A DNA stretch of 64,000 bases from CAYVOV01 sp964453525 (GCA_964453525.1 CAYVOV010000005.1:62001-126000), one strand, 5' to 3'. Shown: positions 1 through 9,036, counted from the first letter of the stretch. Translations and numbers: made by a program. The notes: generated by a model not told the origin, from the letters alone.

Positions 1-472
1 CTTCAACTTCGGTCAGGGTAATATTTCTACTTTGCCCGGGACTCAATTCCACCTCAACCGTGGTTTCCAGGAGCTCATCATTGACCTTCGGTTTGAATCT
101 ATATATACCTTTAAGGTCCCCTGTGTTTTGCACATTGATTGTGACGGTATAGGAAGTTTCACTGACCTCCGGGGTATGTGTTATCTGTAAATTGGATGGT
201 TTGAACTTTGCAGCAGGAGGTTTGGGTTCGGCAACAGGTTCTTCGATCACTTCTTTTTCGGTGTCAACTTTCTCGATGACTTCATCAATAGAGGATTCTT
301 CGGTTATTTTTTCCGCATCATCTTCATCGGTAACTTCTTCAACGACATCTTCTTCTTCATTCGTTTCTTCATCGGCAACTTTTTCTTCGCCAGTTGTTAT
401 TCCACTCTGAGTAGCACACCCGGTAAAAATAAGGACAGCGCTCAATACAATAATGAATATCATTCTTTTCAT
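1..472 (-). CDS. Lipoprotein with CARDB-like domain (3' end outside window)
   Basis: The gene reads from an ATG at 472 toward the left edge, where it is cut; 157 codons are visible. The N-terminus is MKRMIFIIVLSAVLIFTGC: a short basic start, a hydrophobic core and a Cys in FTGC that fits a lipoprotein signal peptide, although Phe at -3 is not the usual Leu. About 50 residues rich in Glu and Asp follow, probably an extended linker. From about residue 85 the pattern (TINVQNTG, then KPKVNDE, then VELSPGQSRNITL) resembles a CARDB/Ig-like adhesion module. The protein is probably anchored on the outer face of the cytoplasmic membrane. A GGAG ribosome site lies 8-9 bases upstream. The ligand is unknown. 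The giant surface protein at 10.7-19.3 kb ends in a similar module. Confidence 0.75.
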   Translation of the reverse strand, partial: MKRMIFIIVLSAVLIFTGCATQSGITTGEEKVADEETNEEEDVVEEVTDEDDAEKITEESSIDEVIEKVDTEKEVIEEPVAEPKPPAAKFKPSNLQITHTPEVSETSYTVTINVQNTGDLKGIYRFKPKVNDELLETTVEVELSPGQSRNITLTEVE

Positions 473-684
473 AATACACTCCGTCCTTCAAACGAGTATT
501 TAGTTGTCTTTAGAACAATTTCATATGCGAGATTTAGAGTGTATTCTAAAATTTTGGATTTGTCATTATGTAGAGACTGCCCGAGTGTTCAGGCTAGCAG
601 CGCCGGAGAAGATGAAGACGGTAATAAGGCAGCCGATAGTGAAGAGTTAAGTGTAACATGAAGTTTGAAAAGCGGATACCGTGA

Positions 685-1725
685 CTATATCTGGTAGCCG
701 AGGAACTCCATAATCTGGTCGCCAAATTTTCTCAGTATTAACAGGCGGTCAGAGCCTTCTAATTGCTGAATTGCCAGCCTGAGTTCTTTAACCTTTTCAG
801 GATTATTCATAACCTCCATGTAGAGGTCTTCAATATACTTCAGTGACTCCGGTAATTCGATGTCCGCAGGGGGAAGCGTCCGCCTGTTTCGCGGTTTTTC
901 CGTCTTACGTTCTTTTAACATCTCAAGGTATTTGACGAACTCGGCGATTCTCCTGTCTTTTGAGGCCTGAAGTTCGTCAAGCCTTTGCTCCAGCCAGTCT
1001 TCTTCTTCTGCCAGCATATCATCTAGGTCGGAAATGTCCAGACTTTCTATATCGAGCATCCGGAGCAGAAGCCTGACCAGTGCCCGGCAGGCTCTGATAT
1101 TCTTTCCCTCGGGATTATAGGCCGGTATTTCACTTACCAGCCCGATTGCTTCCAAACCCTTCCATTTGGCCATACCGAGTAGCCAGGCGCTCATGTTATG
1201 GGCAATGTTCATCGGCGGCACCGCCGCTATGTTATAGCTTTGCAGGTATTCCTGCAGCCTGCTGTCAGTCGCCGAGCCGTATATCGTCGGCTCAATGGAA
1301 TGGTGGATGTCAGTGAGGAACGCTCCCGGCATATACAGCCTGGTCAGGCTGAAACTCCTGGCGGCATCTAGTACATACCCTGCCAGTTCCGGAATCTTAC
1401 CGGGCAGAGGAGAGGTGTCTGCAGTGAAGAAGATAATGTCATTATCTCCCCCTGATTTCCAGTAGTAGAAACTGTTCCGGGGAGTATTTCCCCCCAGGTC
1501 TATCGGCGAGGTTTCGATAATGCCGTCCCGAAAGGTGAAGTGATAGGGAGGGGTGAAGAAGTCGCCCGGTTCGATTTCGGCAAAAAGCTCAGCATTCAGC
1601 TTTTCTCTCAGATATCCGGCTGTCCTCAGTCCGACGTTGGAAGTGCCCGGTCCGGCGGCAACAAGAAAAGGTTCTTTCAGCCGGGGATTGGAGTATATCT
1701 TCAGCAACTGCTTTTCGCTGTCCAT
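685..1725 (-). CDS. PAC2 family protein
   Basis: A 346-residue protein of the PAC2 (proteasome assembly chaperone-like, COG2047/COG1938) family. It shows the conserved opening FLVAAGPGTSNVGLRTAGYL, the central stretch LTRLYMPGAFLTDIHHS and the later GLVSEIPAYNP typical of bacterial and archaeal PAC2 proteins. The C-terminal third (about residues 225-346) is charged and helical, with a likely coiled coil. No signal peptide or membrane segment is visible. Bacterial members have no settled function; archaeal and eukaryotic relatives help assemble proteasomes. The gene stands alone between the lipoprotein and the htrA-like gene. Family assignment is firm, function is open. Confidence 0.85.
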   Translation of the reverse strand: MDSEKQLLKIYSNPRLKEPFLVAAGPGTSNVGLRTAGYLREKLNAELFAEIEPGDFFTPPYHFTFRDGIIETSPIDLGGNTPRNSFYYWKSGGDNDIIFFTADTSPLPGKIPELAGYVLDAARSFSLTRLYMPGAFLTDIHHSIEPTIYGSATDSRLQEYLQSYNIAAVPPMNIAHNMSAWLLGMAKWKGLEAIGLVSEIPAYNPEGKNIRACRALVRLLLRMLDIESLDISDLDDMLAEEEDWLEQRLDELQASKDRRIAEFVKYLEMLKERKTEKPRNRRTLPPADIELPESLKYIEDLYMEVMNNPEKVKELRLAIQQLEGSDRLLILRKFGDQIMEFLGYQI

Positions 1726-2041
1726 GCTCTCTGTTATGTCAGAGGAAACCGCTCCGTTATTGAACTGAACATACTATAACATAATAAAATATGCGGCAAC
1801 AAAATATTTCGAGCGTAATATTCGGTTTTAGTTGGCAACGTCATTGCGAGCCCCGATTTTATCGGGGCGAAGCAATCACCACGTTCAGGAGAGAAGATTG
1901 CCGCGACGTCCGCCAAAGGCTGAATCCTCGCAATGATAGTTCAATCAACCATATGCGAACAGAATCCTTTTTCTGGTATTATCAGCTTTACCCGGTTATA
2001 ATTATTATAGAAGGTTCAGTCGGGCAATTTAGTGGTGAATT
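1726..2041. other. Intergenic region with family A repeat
   Basis: Divergent gap between the PAC2 gene and the htrA-like gene. It holds one complete family A inverted-repeat element (1841-1936) and a TATAAT box at 1997-2002 facing the htrA-like gene, for which no good -35 is visible. The stretch ttcggttttagttgg at 1821-1835 resembles the end of family D repeats. Confidence 0.6.
1841..1936. repeat. Family A repeat, 96 bp with 10-bp terminal inverted repeats
   Basis: Begins TCATTGCGAG and ends CTCGCAATGA, a perfect 10-bp terminal inverted repeat. Just inside the left end lies the hairpin CCCCGAT-TTT-ATCGGGG, followed by GAAGCAATC. A second complete copy sits at 19339-19426 and partial copies near 47353 and 57092. 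Similar TCATTGCGAG...AAGCAATC sequences are dispersed in many bacterial genomes. Confidence 0.85.
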
Positions 2042-3085
2042 ATGGCGGATATACGGGATTTTGAGTTTACTTTTCTTGGCTCCTCTACTCCTTCGGGAAA
2101 CGCGGAAGCGACATCGGTTGCCGAAGTGGACAGGGAGCTACTTGATATCTATTCGCAGACGATAGTTGGTGTGGTCAAACAGGTAGGCCCTTCGGTAGTA
2201 CACGTACAGGCACGACAAAAAACGGATGCTGCTTCCAGGCGGCCTAATCGCAAAGCCGAGGCAAGTGGTTCAGGTGTAATTATTGCCCCGGACGGGTTCA
2301 TTGTCACCAACAGCCATGTTGTAGAGAACGCATCAGCAATTGAAGTATTTTTATCCGATGGGTCTTCTTTTCAGGCTGAAATAGTAGGACTGGACAAAGC
2401 AACCGATCTGGCATTGCTGAGAGTTTCCGGGAATTCGCTTCCCATTGCTCGTCTTGGAGATTCGGACCAATTGCAGGTGGGCCAGATTGCCATTGCCATC
2501 GGCAATCCTTACGGATTCCAGAATACAGTCACGGCGGGCGTAATCAGTGCCTTGGGCAGGTCTTTACGCAGCCGTACCGGAAGACTTATCGAAGACGTAA
2601 TCCAGACTGACGCAGCACTGAATCCGGGAAATAGTGGCGGTCCCCTCGTCGACTCAAAGGGTGACATTATTGGTATCAACACTGCCATTATTCAGTACGC
2701 ACAGGGGATATGCTTTGCCGTGCCGGTAAACACGATGCGATGGGTTGTTACCATTTTGCTGAGAGAAGGTGAAGTTACCCGGGGTCTCCTAGGCATTAGC
2801 GGGCAGACAGTACCACTTCCCGCCAGGATTGTAAGATATTTCGGCCTGCCACAGAAATCGGCCGTCCACGTTATGAACGTAATGCAGGGGAGTCCAGCAG
2901 ACAGCGCCGGCCTGAAAGAAGGTGACGTAATCATTTCACTCGATGAGATGCCAGTGAATAGCGTGGATGATATCCACCGACTTCTGACATCGGAAAAGGT
3001 TGGCCAGAGGCTGAGTATCGTCCTGTTGAGAGACTGGACGCAGAAAAAGGAAACTTACGTAACACCTGTCCAGAGCTCTGAATAG
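2042..3085 (+). CDS. HtrA/DegP-like S1C serine protease with PDZ domain
   Basis: A 347-residue trypsin-like protease of the HtrA family with one C-terminal PDZ domain (about 245-340). The catalytic triad is visible: His92 in TNSHVV, Asp122 in ATDLALL and Ser198 in NPGNSGGPL. HtrA proteins act on misfolded proteins, normally outside the cytoplasmic membrane. Here the N-terminus (MADIRDFEFTFLGSS) has no signal peptide or transmembrane helix, and an in-frame TGA at 2036-2038 rules out a longer protein. The product may therefore be cytoplasmic. It is shorter than DegP because it lacks the export region and a second PDZ. The gene appears monocistronic. Confidence 0.93.
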   Translation: MADIRDFEFTFLGSSTPSGNAEATSVAEVDRELLDIYSQTIVGVVKQVGPSVVHVQARQKTDAASRRPNRKAEASGSGVIIAPDGFIVTNSHVVENASAIEVFLSDGSSFQAEIVGLDKATDLALLRVSGNSLPIARLGDSDQLQVGQIAIAIGNPYGFQNTVTAGVISALGRSLRSRTGRLIEDVIQTDAALNPGNSGGPLVDSKGDIIGINTAIIQYAQGICFAVPVNTMRWVVTILLREGEVTRGLLGISGQTVPLPARIVRYFGLPQKSAVHVMNVMQGSPADSAGLKEGDVIISLDEMPVNSVDDIHRLLTSEKVGQRLSIVLLRDWTQKKETYVTPVQSSE

Positions 3086-3148
3086 CAGGGTACATGGGAT
3101 GGAATACCTGAGAAGCCCTGTATCAAACTTCAGTTGTTAAGTGGACGG

Positions 3149-4726
3149 TTATACTCTGCCCAGTTTAGCAAAATAGATATCGGGAACGGAGCGTATTTTC
3201 TCGAGTATCTCATCCGGCAGAGGTTCATCAAGGGCCAGCACCATTAAAGCCTGGCCTCTTGGTTTCAGTCGCCCCACGTGCATAGCACTGATATTTATAT
3301 CAGCATCACCGGTTATCTTACCAACGGCGCCGAGGATACCGGGACGGTCAAGGTGGTCAGCAAAGAGGAAATAACCTCCGGTGGGAACAACATCAATCCA
3401 GTAGTCATCAACTCTGACGATGTGCGTTTCACCACGCATCACGGTAGTCGCCACCGTGGTAGCGCCGGTGCTGGTGGTGATTCTTACCGTGATGAGGCTG
3501 GCATAATTTTCACAGGTTGATTCCTTTTGCTCCACGACATTTAGTCCGCGCCGGGCAGCGAGTATATTTGCATTCACAAGGGTAACCCGCTCTTCGCTTA
3601 TCTCCTCAAGCACTCCTCCGAGGGCGGTTACTTTGAGAGCCGTTGTATCATAGTTTGAAATCTCGCCTTCATATTGAATCTGGATTGTGCTAAGCTGTCC
3701 TTCGGCAAGCTGGCTGGCAAGTTTACCCGATATATGAGCTGCCGTGATAAAAGGCGCCAGTACCGGCAGGGTTTCCGCCGAGATGAAGGGAGCGTTAACC
3801 GCATAGCGGGCCGGCTGGCCATTAAACACTGTTATCACCTGCTCGGCTACATCCCTGGCTACCATCGCCTGAGCTTCGGTGGTAGAAGCTCCAAGGTGAG
3901 GAGTGACGATAATATTGTCCTCTTTGAAAAGTATACTATCTGTAGCCGGTTCTTCCGTGAATACATCAACGGCTGCTCCGGCTATCCTTTTTTCCTTCAG
4001 CGCTTTCACCAGTTCTTTTTCATCAACAAGCCCGCCCCGGGCGGTATTTATTATGCGAACCGTCGGCTTGACCAGAGCCAGCTCCTTAGCTCCGATGAGC
4101 GCCTTCGTTGATTGTGTAAGGGGTATATGCAGGGATATGAAATCGGCTTCCTTCAGCAACTGCTCTATGGTAACGAGTTCCACCTGAAGGTTGCGGGCGT
4201 GGTCAACCGAGATATATGGGTCATTGGCGATAATTCTCATTTGAAGACCCCTGGCGCGTCTGGCGACCTCCGAACCGACATTGCCAAGACCGATGATACC
4301 CAGCGTTTTGTCCCTGACTTCGGTACCCATAAAGTTACTGCGCTGCCACAGTCCCGATTTCAGCATCGCATTAGCTTGCGGAATGTGCCGGGCAAGGGCA
4401 AGCATCAGGGCAATTGTGTGCTCAGCAGCGGCAGTAGTATTTCCTATCGGGGCATTGACCACGACTATACCGCGGCGGGTCGCTTCACCTACATCGATAT
4501 TGTCCACACCAACCCCAGCACGGGCTATGACCTGTAATTTCTTGCCGGCAGTTATAACTTCCTTGGTGACCTGGGTCTGGCTGCGCACAATCAAAGCTTC
4601 ATAGTCGCCGATAATTGATATCAGTTCTTCCGCCTTCAAGCCGGGCCTGATATCAACCTCCGCGTAATCACGAAGGATTCCTATCCCCTCTTCATCAACA
4701 CGGTCAGCAACCAGCACCTTCATCAA
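3149..4726 (-). CDS. serA: D-3-phosphoglycerate dehydrogenase
   Basis: A 525-residue enzyme for the first step of serine synthesis (3-phosphoglycerate to 3-phosphohydroxypyruvate, NAD+). The order is a split substrate-binding domain, a Rossmann fold with GLGNVG at 146-151, the catalytic ARGGLVDE and TPHLGAST segments, then an intervening (ASB) domain and a C-terminal ACT domain (about 455-525, HLDRPGILGAVGKI). This is the long bacterial type in which the ACT domain can bind serine. Its start overlaps the upstream aminotransferase stop by 4 bases, so the two are translationally coupled and supply consecutive steps. Length and motifs are complete. Confidence 0.97.
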   Translation of the reverse strand: MMKVLVADRVDEEGIGILRDYAEVDIRPGLKAEELISIIGDYEALIVRSQTQVTKEVITAGKKLQVIARAGVGVDNIDVGEATRRGIVVVNAPIGNTTAAAEHTIALMLALARHIPQANAMLKSGLWQRSNFMGTEVRDKTLGIIGLGNVGSEVARRARGLQMRIIANDPYISVDHARNLQVELVTIEQLLKEADFISLHIPLTQSTKALIGAKELALVKPTVRIINTARGGLVDEKELVKALKEKRIAGAAVDVFTEEPATDSILFKEDNIIVTPHLGASTTEAQAMVARDVAEQVITVFNGQPARYAVNAPFISAETLPVLAPFITAAHISGKLASQLAEGQLSTIQIQYEGEISNYDTTALKVTALGGVLEEISEERVTLVNANILAARRGLNVVEQKESTCENYASLITVRITTSTGATTVATTVMRGETHIVRVDDYWIDVVPTGGYFLFADHLDRPGILGAVGKITGDADINISAMHVGRLKPRGQALMVLALDEPLPDEILEKIRSVPDIYFAKLGRV

Positions 4727-5820
4727 CGTTGACTACCTCCAAATCCGGCCTTGGGTAAAGCCACTTTCAAAGCGGAAATCACTTTTTCGATATCGTCCAC
4801 GGATACCATCCCCAGGTGACCGATACGGAACATCTGGCCATCCAGTTTCTGCTGTCCGCCGCCGAGCACAACCTTATGCTCTTCTCTGAGAATTTTAAGC
4901 AGCTTCTTTGTATCCAGCCCGTCAGAAGCGGTGACCGAGGTAACCGTGTTTGAAGCATAAGCTTCATCGGCAAAGAGAGCAAGTCCCAGTGATTTTATGC
5001 CTTCGCGGGTCGCCGCGCCAACCCGGGCATGACGGTCAATAATATTCTTTAGCCCCTCCTCAAGCATCATATTCAGAGAGACTGCCAGGGCATATACTAC
5101 CGACACGGCCGGTGTCCATGGGGTCTGTCCTCTTTCAAGGTAGCTCTTTGCCCGGGATAAATCCCAGTAAAGACGGGGCATTTTTGCCTCGGAGTACGCC
5201 TGCCAGGCACGCTGGCTGATACTGACCATGGCCAGGCCGGGTGGGACCATCCAACCCTTCTGGGACCCGGTGATAGCAATATCGCATTGCCACTCATCTA
5301 CCGGCAGGTCTATTGAGCCAAGACTGCTAATAGCATCAACGAGCAGCAGCTTATCAAACTCCTTTACCACTGAGCTTATCGACTCCAGGTCATTGGTGAC
5401 TCCAGTGGACGTCTCGTTGTGGGTGACCAGTACCGCCTTTATTTCCGGGTCAGCCTGCAGCGCTTTGCGTATTTCGTCAACATCAGCCGCCTTTCCCCAT
5501 TCAAAGCTGAGGGGGACAACCTCGGCGCCAAACTGCCGGGCGATGGCAGCAAAGCGGTCTCCGAAAACTCCGATTGATACTGATAATACCTTATCGCCCG
5601 GTGAAAGAGAATTGACTACTGCCGCCTCCAGACCACCCGTACCGGAACCAGTAAGAAGATAAAGGTCATTCTTTGTCTGAAACAACTGCTTCAGCTTTTC
5701 GGTGACATCTTTTAACATTCCCTGAAATTCTTCACCGCGGTGATTTATCATCTGCTTCGTCATCGCCTGCAAAACTTCAGGAGGGCAGGGGGTAGGTCCC
5801 GGAATACGCAACTCTTCCAC
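4723..5820 (-). CDS. Class V aminotransferase (serine pathway)
   Basis: A 365-residue PLP enzyme of the alanine-glyoxylate / serine-pyruvate aminotransferase family. Visible are the N-terminal PGPTPCPPEV, the cofactor-binding SGTGGLEAA, Asp in VDAISSLG and the Schiff-base lysine K188 in SQKGWMVPPG. Coupling to serA suggests it makes phosphoserine from phosphohydroxypyruvate, replacing a classical SerC; this is inference, and glyoxylate or pyruvate could be the acceptor instead. It lies in the order ribF, this gene, serA, all leftward. A paralogue at 19666-20853 differs clearly in sequence. Confidence 0.92.
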   Translation of the reverse strand: MEELRIPGPTPCPPEVLQAMTKQMINHRGEEFQGMLKDVTEKLKQLFQTKNDLYLLTGSGTGGLEAAVVNSLSPGDKVLSVSIGVFGDRFAAIARQFGAEVVPLSFEWGKAADVDEIRKALQADPEIKAVLVTHNETSTGVTNDLESISSVVKEFDKLLLVDAISSLGSIDLPVDEWQCDIAITGSQKGWMVPPGLAMVSISQRAWQAYSEAKMPRLYWDLSRAKSYLERGQTPWTPAVSVVYALAVSLNMMLEEGLKNIIDRHARVGAATREGIKSLGLALFADEAYASNTVTSVTASDGLDTKKLLKILREEHKVVLGGGQQKLDGQMFRIGHLGMVSVDDIEKVISALKVALPKAGFGGSQR

Positions 5821-5907
5821 TTATCTCCTCTATATCTGTTCTGGTTACCCAAGTATAGCCGAATCAACGGCATTATCAAAATGCTCTGGCAGGAACAAGG
5901 TGAGGCA

Positions 5908-6858
5908 TTACCCGCTAGTATAATACTCCTTTCCAGTCTCGGAGTCCAAGATAGACTTACTGCGTTCGATATCTTCAGCTATTTGTTTCTTCAACTCTTC
6001 TACGGTATCGAACTTCTTCTCGGCGCGAAGCCTTTCAACAATATCAATCCTGAGCTGGTGCCCGTGCAGGTCACCTTCATAGTCGATAACATAGGTCTCC
6101 ACGGAACGCGGATTTTCACCGAAGGTAGGATTCCTACCGATATTTGTCACAGACCGATAGGTTTTATCGCCAATATGTGTCCGGGTGGTATAAACACCCT
6201 CCGGGGGAAGAGTCTGCTTCGGGTCAATTTCAAGATTGGCAGTGGGAAAACCCAGCTCTATTCCCCTGCCTGAACCGGTGATGACCTGTCCCTGAAGGCT
6301 GAAGGGGCGCCCTATCAGGTTGAGTACTCTTCTCATATCGCCGTCAGCAATTGCATTCCTTATTGCCGTGCTGCTCACCACCTCACCGTTTATTTTCACC
6401 GGTGATACCACCGTCACACTAAAATCTAAATATTTTCCGATGGTGCGGAGTGTATCGGCATTACCTTCTCTATCCCTGCCCAGGGCAAAGTCGGGGCCAA
6501 TCACCAGCCCTCGCATTCTGAGATGTTTCTTCAGTAGACCGGCAAACTGATTAGCACTGAGCTGCGCAAATTCCGGGGTGAAAGACAGGGTAATAACCGC
6601 ATCAACGCCCTCATTTTCAAGAAGACGTACCTTCTCTTTCAAACTAGTAAGATACGGCAGCTCAGTCTCAGGCGCCAGCACCTCCAGAGGATGCTGCCGG
6701 AAAGTCACTACTCCGCTAAGTAAATTCCGCTCTCCGGCAAGCTCCTTTAGCTTAGAAATCAGGTATTTGTGACCGAGGTGGACTCCATCAAAGACTCCAA
6801 TTGTCAGGAGCATATCCTTCACCGGAGATATCTCAGCCAGCTCTTCTTCGATAAGCAT
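5908..6858 (-). CDS. ribF: Bifunctional riboflavin kinase / FAD synthetase
   Basis: A 316-residue protein with the usual two-domain RibF layout. The N-terminal nucleotidyltransferase half has TIGVFDGVHLGHKYLI and the later VSSTAIRNAI; the C-terminal flavokinase half has GRGIELGFPTANLEI and GVYTT. It converts riboflavin to FMN and then FAD in the cytoplasm. It is the first gene of the leftward ribF / aminotransferase / serA group. No FMN riboswitch pattern is visible upstream. Confidence 0.95.
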   Translation of the reverse strand: MLIEEELAEISPVKDMLLTIGVFDGVHLGHKYLISKLKELAGERNLLSGVVTFRQHPLEVLAPETELPYLTSLKEKVRLLENEGVDAVITLSFTPEFAQLSANQFAGLLKKHLRMRGLVIGPDFALGRDREGNADTLRTIGKYLDFSVTVVSPVKINGEVVSSTAIRNAIADGDMRRVLNLIGRPFSLQGQVITGSGRGIELGFPTANLEIDPKQTLPPEGVYTTRTHIGDKTYRSVTNIGRNPTFGENPRSVETYVIDYEGDLHGHQLRIDIVERLRAEKKFDTVEELKKQIAEDIERSKSILDSETGKEYYTSG

Positions 6859-7409
6859 AACTAAAGTCCCTGAGTGGAATCAAAACAGATAGATTACATA
6901 ATCGATAAAGGATAAATAAAGAGGGTTTCTTACAAAACCCCAATAAATGATTCCAGGTTATAGTGGCTTTATAGTAGCATACGGCTGTTTTCAGCGTCAA
7001 CCAGACTCATGATGCTGGCATTACTGAGGGTAACATTATCTTCTACTTTCTGGTTATACATAATTTATTTCATTTTCGAGTTGAAGGATGAATTGCTACA
7101 TAAATTTACCTGGGGGTTCTGCAGTGCTCTTTTCAGTCTGCTTTAGAACAGACATGCTTGTATTATGAGACAAAGCTCGACTGCTTCCCGCTTTGGTACT
7201 TTTAAGGCAGTTTTATTTCTTCACTCCGGAAAGATTCCAGCAGCATGACAGACCTTTTTTGAAGCTCCCCCTCTCCTAGTAAGGAGAGGGGGAGCTTCGT
7301 AACCGGAGGTGAGGTTAAATTAGTTACAGGAAGATAAGACTCTGGAAACATGAGAACAATAGAGACTGATAGTTCTGGATATGATGCTGGTAATAAGGTA
7401 TGTCCGGTG
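6859..7409. other. Intergenic region, 551 bp
   Basis: No convincing gene. It contains a perfect 17-bp hairpin at 7261-7298, described separately. A 30-codon ATG frame on the minus strand (7061-6969) has no ribosome site or recognised similarity and is not called. The DNA is AT-rich for the window and may hold decayed sequence. Confidence 0.5.
7261..7298. repeat. Perfect 17-bp hairpin
   Basis: GAAGCTCCCCCTCTCCT and its exact complement are separated by AGTA. T-runs lie on the left side only, so it is not a standard terminator for the leftward regulator gene ending at 7410. It resembles the G/C-run mini-hairpins found in other gaps of this window. Confidence 0.75.
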
Positions 7410-8123
7410 CTAGATGGCTTTCTGGAAATAGTAGCCAAACCCGGGTTCAGTTTTTATATATATTGGCACACTCGGGTCCGGTTCCAGCTTCTGGCGCAGA
7501 TGCGAGATATAAATACGAACGTAGTCGATGTCATCGGTATATTCCCAGCCCCATACTTTCTCAAGGAGTTCCTTATGGGTAAGAATATGCCCCGCATTCT
7601 CCACGAGGAGAGCGAAGAGACGAAACTCTCTCGGGGTCAGCTTCACCCGCTCTCCATCTACTACTACCTTTCTCTCAGCGATATCCGCGGTGAGGAAGTC
7701 ATCAGCGTAGGAAATGTCCCGATTTATTTCTGCCATTGAAGACAGCTCGAGGCGGCGTAATGTCGCCCGAACTCTGGCAACAAGCTCCTTGTTTCCCACC
7801 GGCTTAAAGAGATAATCATCAGCGCCGCATTCCAACCCGCGCACAACATCTTCTTCCGCTTTCCTCTTTCCGGTGAGCATGATAATGGGGATATCGGAAA
7901 TCTCGCGGATACGCCGGCAGGTCTGCCAGCCATCCATTCCCGGCATAGCCACGTCCAGGAGCACAATATCCGGTCTTTCAGTAAAAAGGATTCGCAGGCT
8001 TTCCTGCCCTCCGTCCGCTCTCACCACGTCAAATCCGTTACTGCTGAGCAATTTATCGACAAGTCTGAGAAATGTCTCGTTATCATCAATGGCCAATACC
8101 TTCTTCTTCACCACCATCTCCAT
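7410..8123 (-). CDS. OmpR-family response regulator
   Basis: A 237-residue two-component regulator. The receiver domain (about 8-120) carries the acidic pair in AIDD, the phosphoacceptor Asp57 in IVLLDVAMPGMDG, and the conserved Lys in FKPVG. The C-terminal winged helix (about 140-235) shows the family pattern TPREFRLFALLVENAG and YVRIYISHLRQKLE. It should bind DNA when phosphorylated by a sensor kinase. No kinase gene is in the window; the upstream gene is a coiled-coil/PAS stub overlapping this start by 38 bases. An alternative start at the third codon is possible. Confidence 0.95.
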   Translation of the reverse strand: MEMVVKKKVLAIDDNETFLRLVDKLLSSNGFDVVRADGGQESLRILFTERPDIVLLDVAMPGMDGWQTCRRIREISDIPIIMLTGKRKAEEDVVRGLECGADDYLFKPVGNKELVARVRATLRRLELSSMAEINRDISYADDFLTADIAERKVVVDGERVKLTPREFRLFALLVENAGHILTHKELLEKVWGWEYTDDIDYVRIYISHLRQKLEPDPSVPIYIKTEPGFGYYFQKAI

Positions 8124-8562
8124 CAGATAAAGCTAACCTTTTTCCTTGCAGTCCGTTTATTATCGACCACACGCGCCCGCCGGTTGACGGAATATCCAGT
8201 TGATGAATATTTCTGCCTATCAGTTCCTGTCTGCTATAGCCCCGGGATTTACAGAACCTTTCATTCACGTAGATGATATTTCCATCGCCGTCGAGCACAC
8301 TGATTTCATCACCGGTATTATCGAGGAGCTGCTCTTTCAGCCTCAATTCTTCCTCTATATGTCTGCGCGCGGCGAGTTCTCTCTTCAGTCTCTCCCTGAC
8401 TTTAGATAGCTGCTTCCTGGAGCGCTCCAATCTCCCGGCTAGTCTCCTGTTCTCCTTCAGGAATCTTTGCTGGGGAAGAGTCATATTCTCATCGTCTTTC
8501 ACTTCCAGCTCCCGCATTCCCACAATAGTCAGGAAATCATGCCACTTGTATTGTGCTGGCAT
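8086..8562 (-). CDS. Coiled-coil protein with truncated PAS domain
   Basis: A 158-residue protein with no transmembrane segment. Residues about 30-80 are strongly charged and likely a coiled coil (KENRRLAGRLERSRKQLSKV). Residues about 83-135 match the first half of a PAS sensor domain (LDNTGDEISVLDGDGNIIYV, then GYSRQELIGRN). The last third of PAS and any histidine kinase module are missing; the frame ends inside the start of the response regulator. It could be a small sensor or adaptor coupled to that regulator, or a decayed remnant of its kinase. The ribosome site is weak, and starts at residue 16 or 27 are also possible. Confidence 0.6.
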   Translation of the reverse strand: MPAQYKWHDFLTIVGMRELEVKDDENMTLPQQRFLKENRRLAGRLERSRKQLSKVRERLKRELAARRHIEEELRLKEQLLDNTGDEISVLDGDGNIIYVNERFCKSRGYSRQELIGRNIHQLDIPSTGGRVWSIINGLQGKRLALSDGDGGEEEGIGH

Positions 8563-8680
8563 ATAATATGCCAGCAGGCATAGATAATATATTATAGAAA
8601 TCCTGATATGTCAAATTTGGGGGCAGAAGTATGCCGTGAGGTAGGGAAGGGCGCTGTAAAAGAATCAGGTGGTTGAATAG

Positions 8681-8878
8681 TTACCACTCATTTCTTGAAA
8701 CGTCTTGAAATCCGGTCACGGTACCTAATAAATGGCTGAATACCGTATCGGGCGGAGCATCCCTCAAGATACTCGTCTTTACATAGCTGTAATAGCCCTG
8801 ATATTCAGGGATCTGCTCTCCGTTTTCATCAAACACAATAACCACGTCGTTCGGGAATCTAACGACTCTTTTAATCAT
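8681..8878 (-). CDS. Small hypothetical protein, 65 residues
   Basis: Begins MIKRVVRFPNDVVIVFDENG and continues with EQIPEYQGYYSYV. A basic start, a short beta-rich core and the run of sensible codons suggest a real small soluble protein. A weak AGAG ribosome site precedes the ATG. There are no cysteines, signal peptide or membrane segment. The family is not recognised with certainty and no function is proposed. It is separated from neighbours by AT-rich gaps. Confidence 0.55.
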   Translation of the reverse strand: MIKRVVRFPNDVVIVFDENGEQIPEYQGYYSYVKTSILRDAPPDTVFSHLLGTVTGFQDVSRNEW

Positions 8879-9036
8879 TCTGTTTTCTCTGAGTTACTAC
8901 TCTGGCGATTTCACACTTATATTGTCATAATAAATAATCGGGATTAACGTTCCCATAAAAATGCCATAAAGATTCCGTTAAAATTTTTGCCCGCTGAATG
9001 AAAAGACATAGTGTGTATCTATAAATATGAAGCTGC

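Noticed and set aside
192..410. Ser-rich frame on the plus strand
   Set aside because: It is the complement of the acidic linker of the lipoprotein gene on the minus strand; Glu/Asp codons read as Ser-rich on the other strand.
6969..7061. 30-codon ATG frame on the minus strand
   Set aside because: No ribosome site, no similarity and no conserved context.
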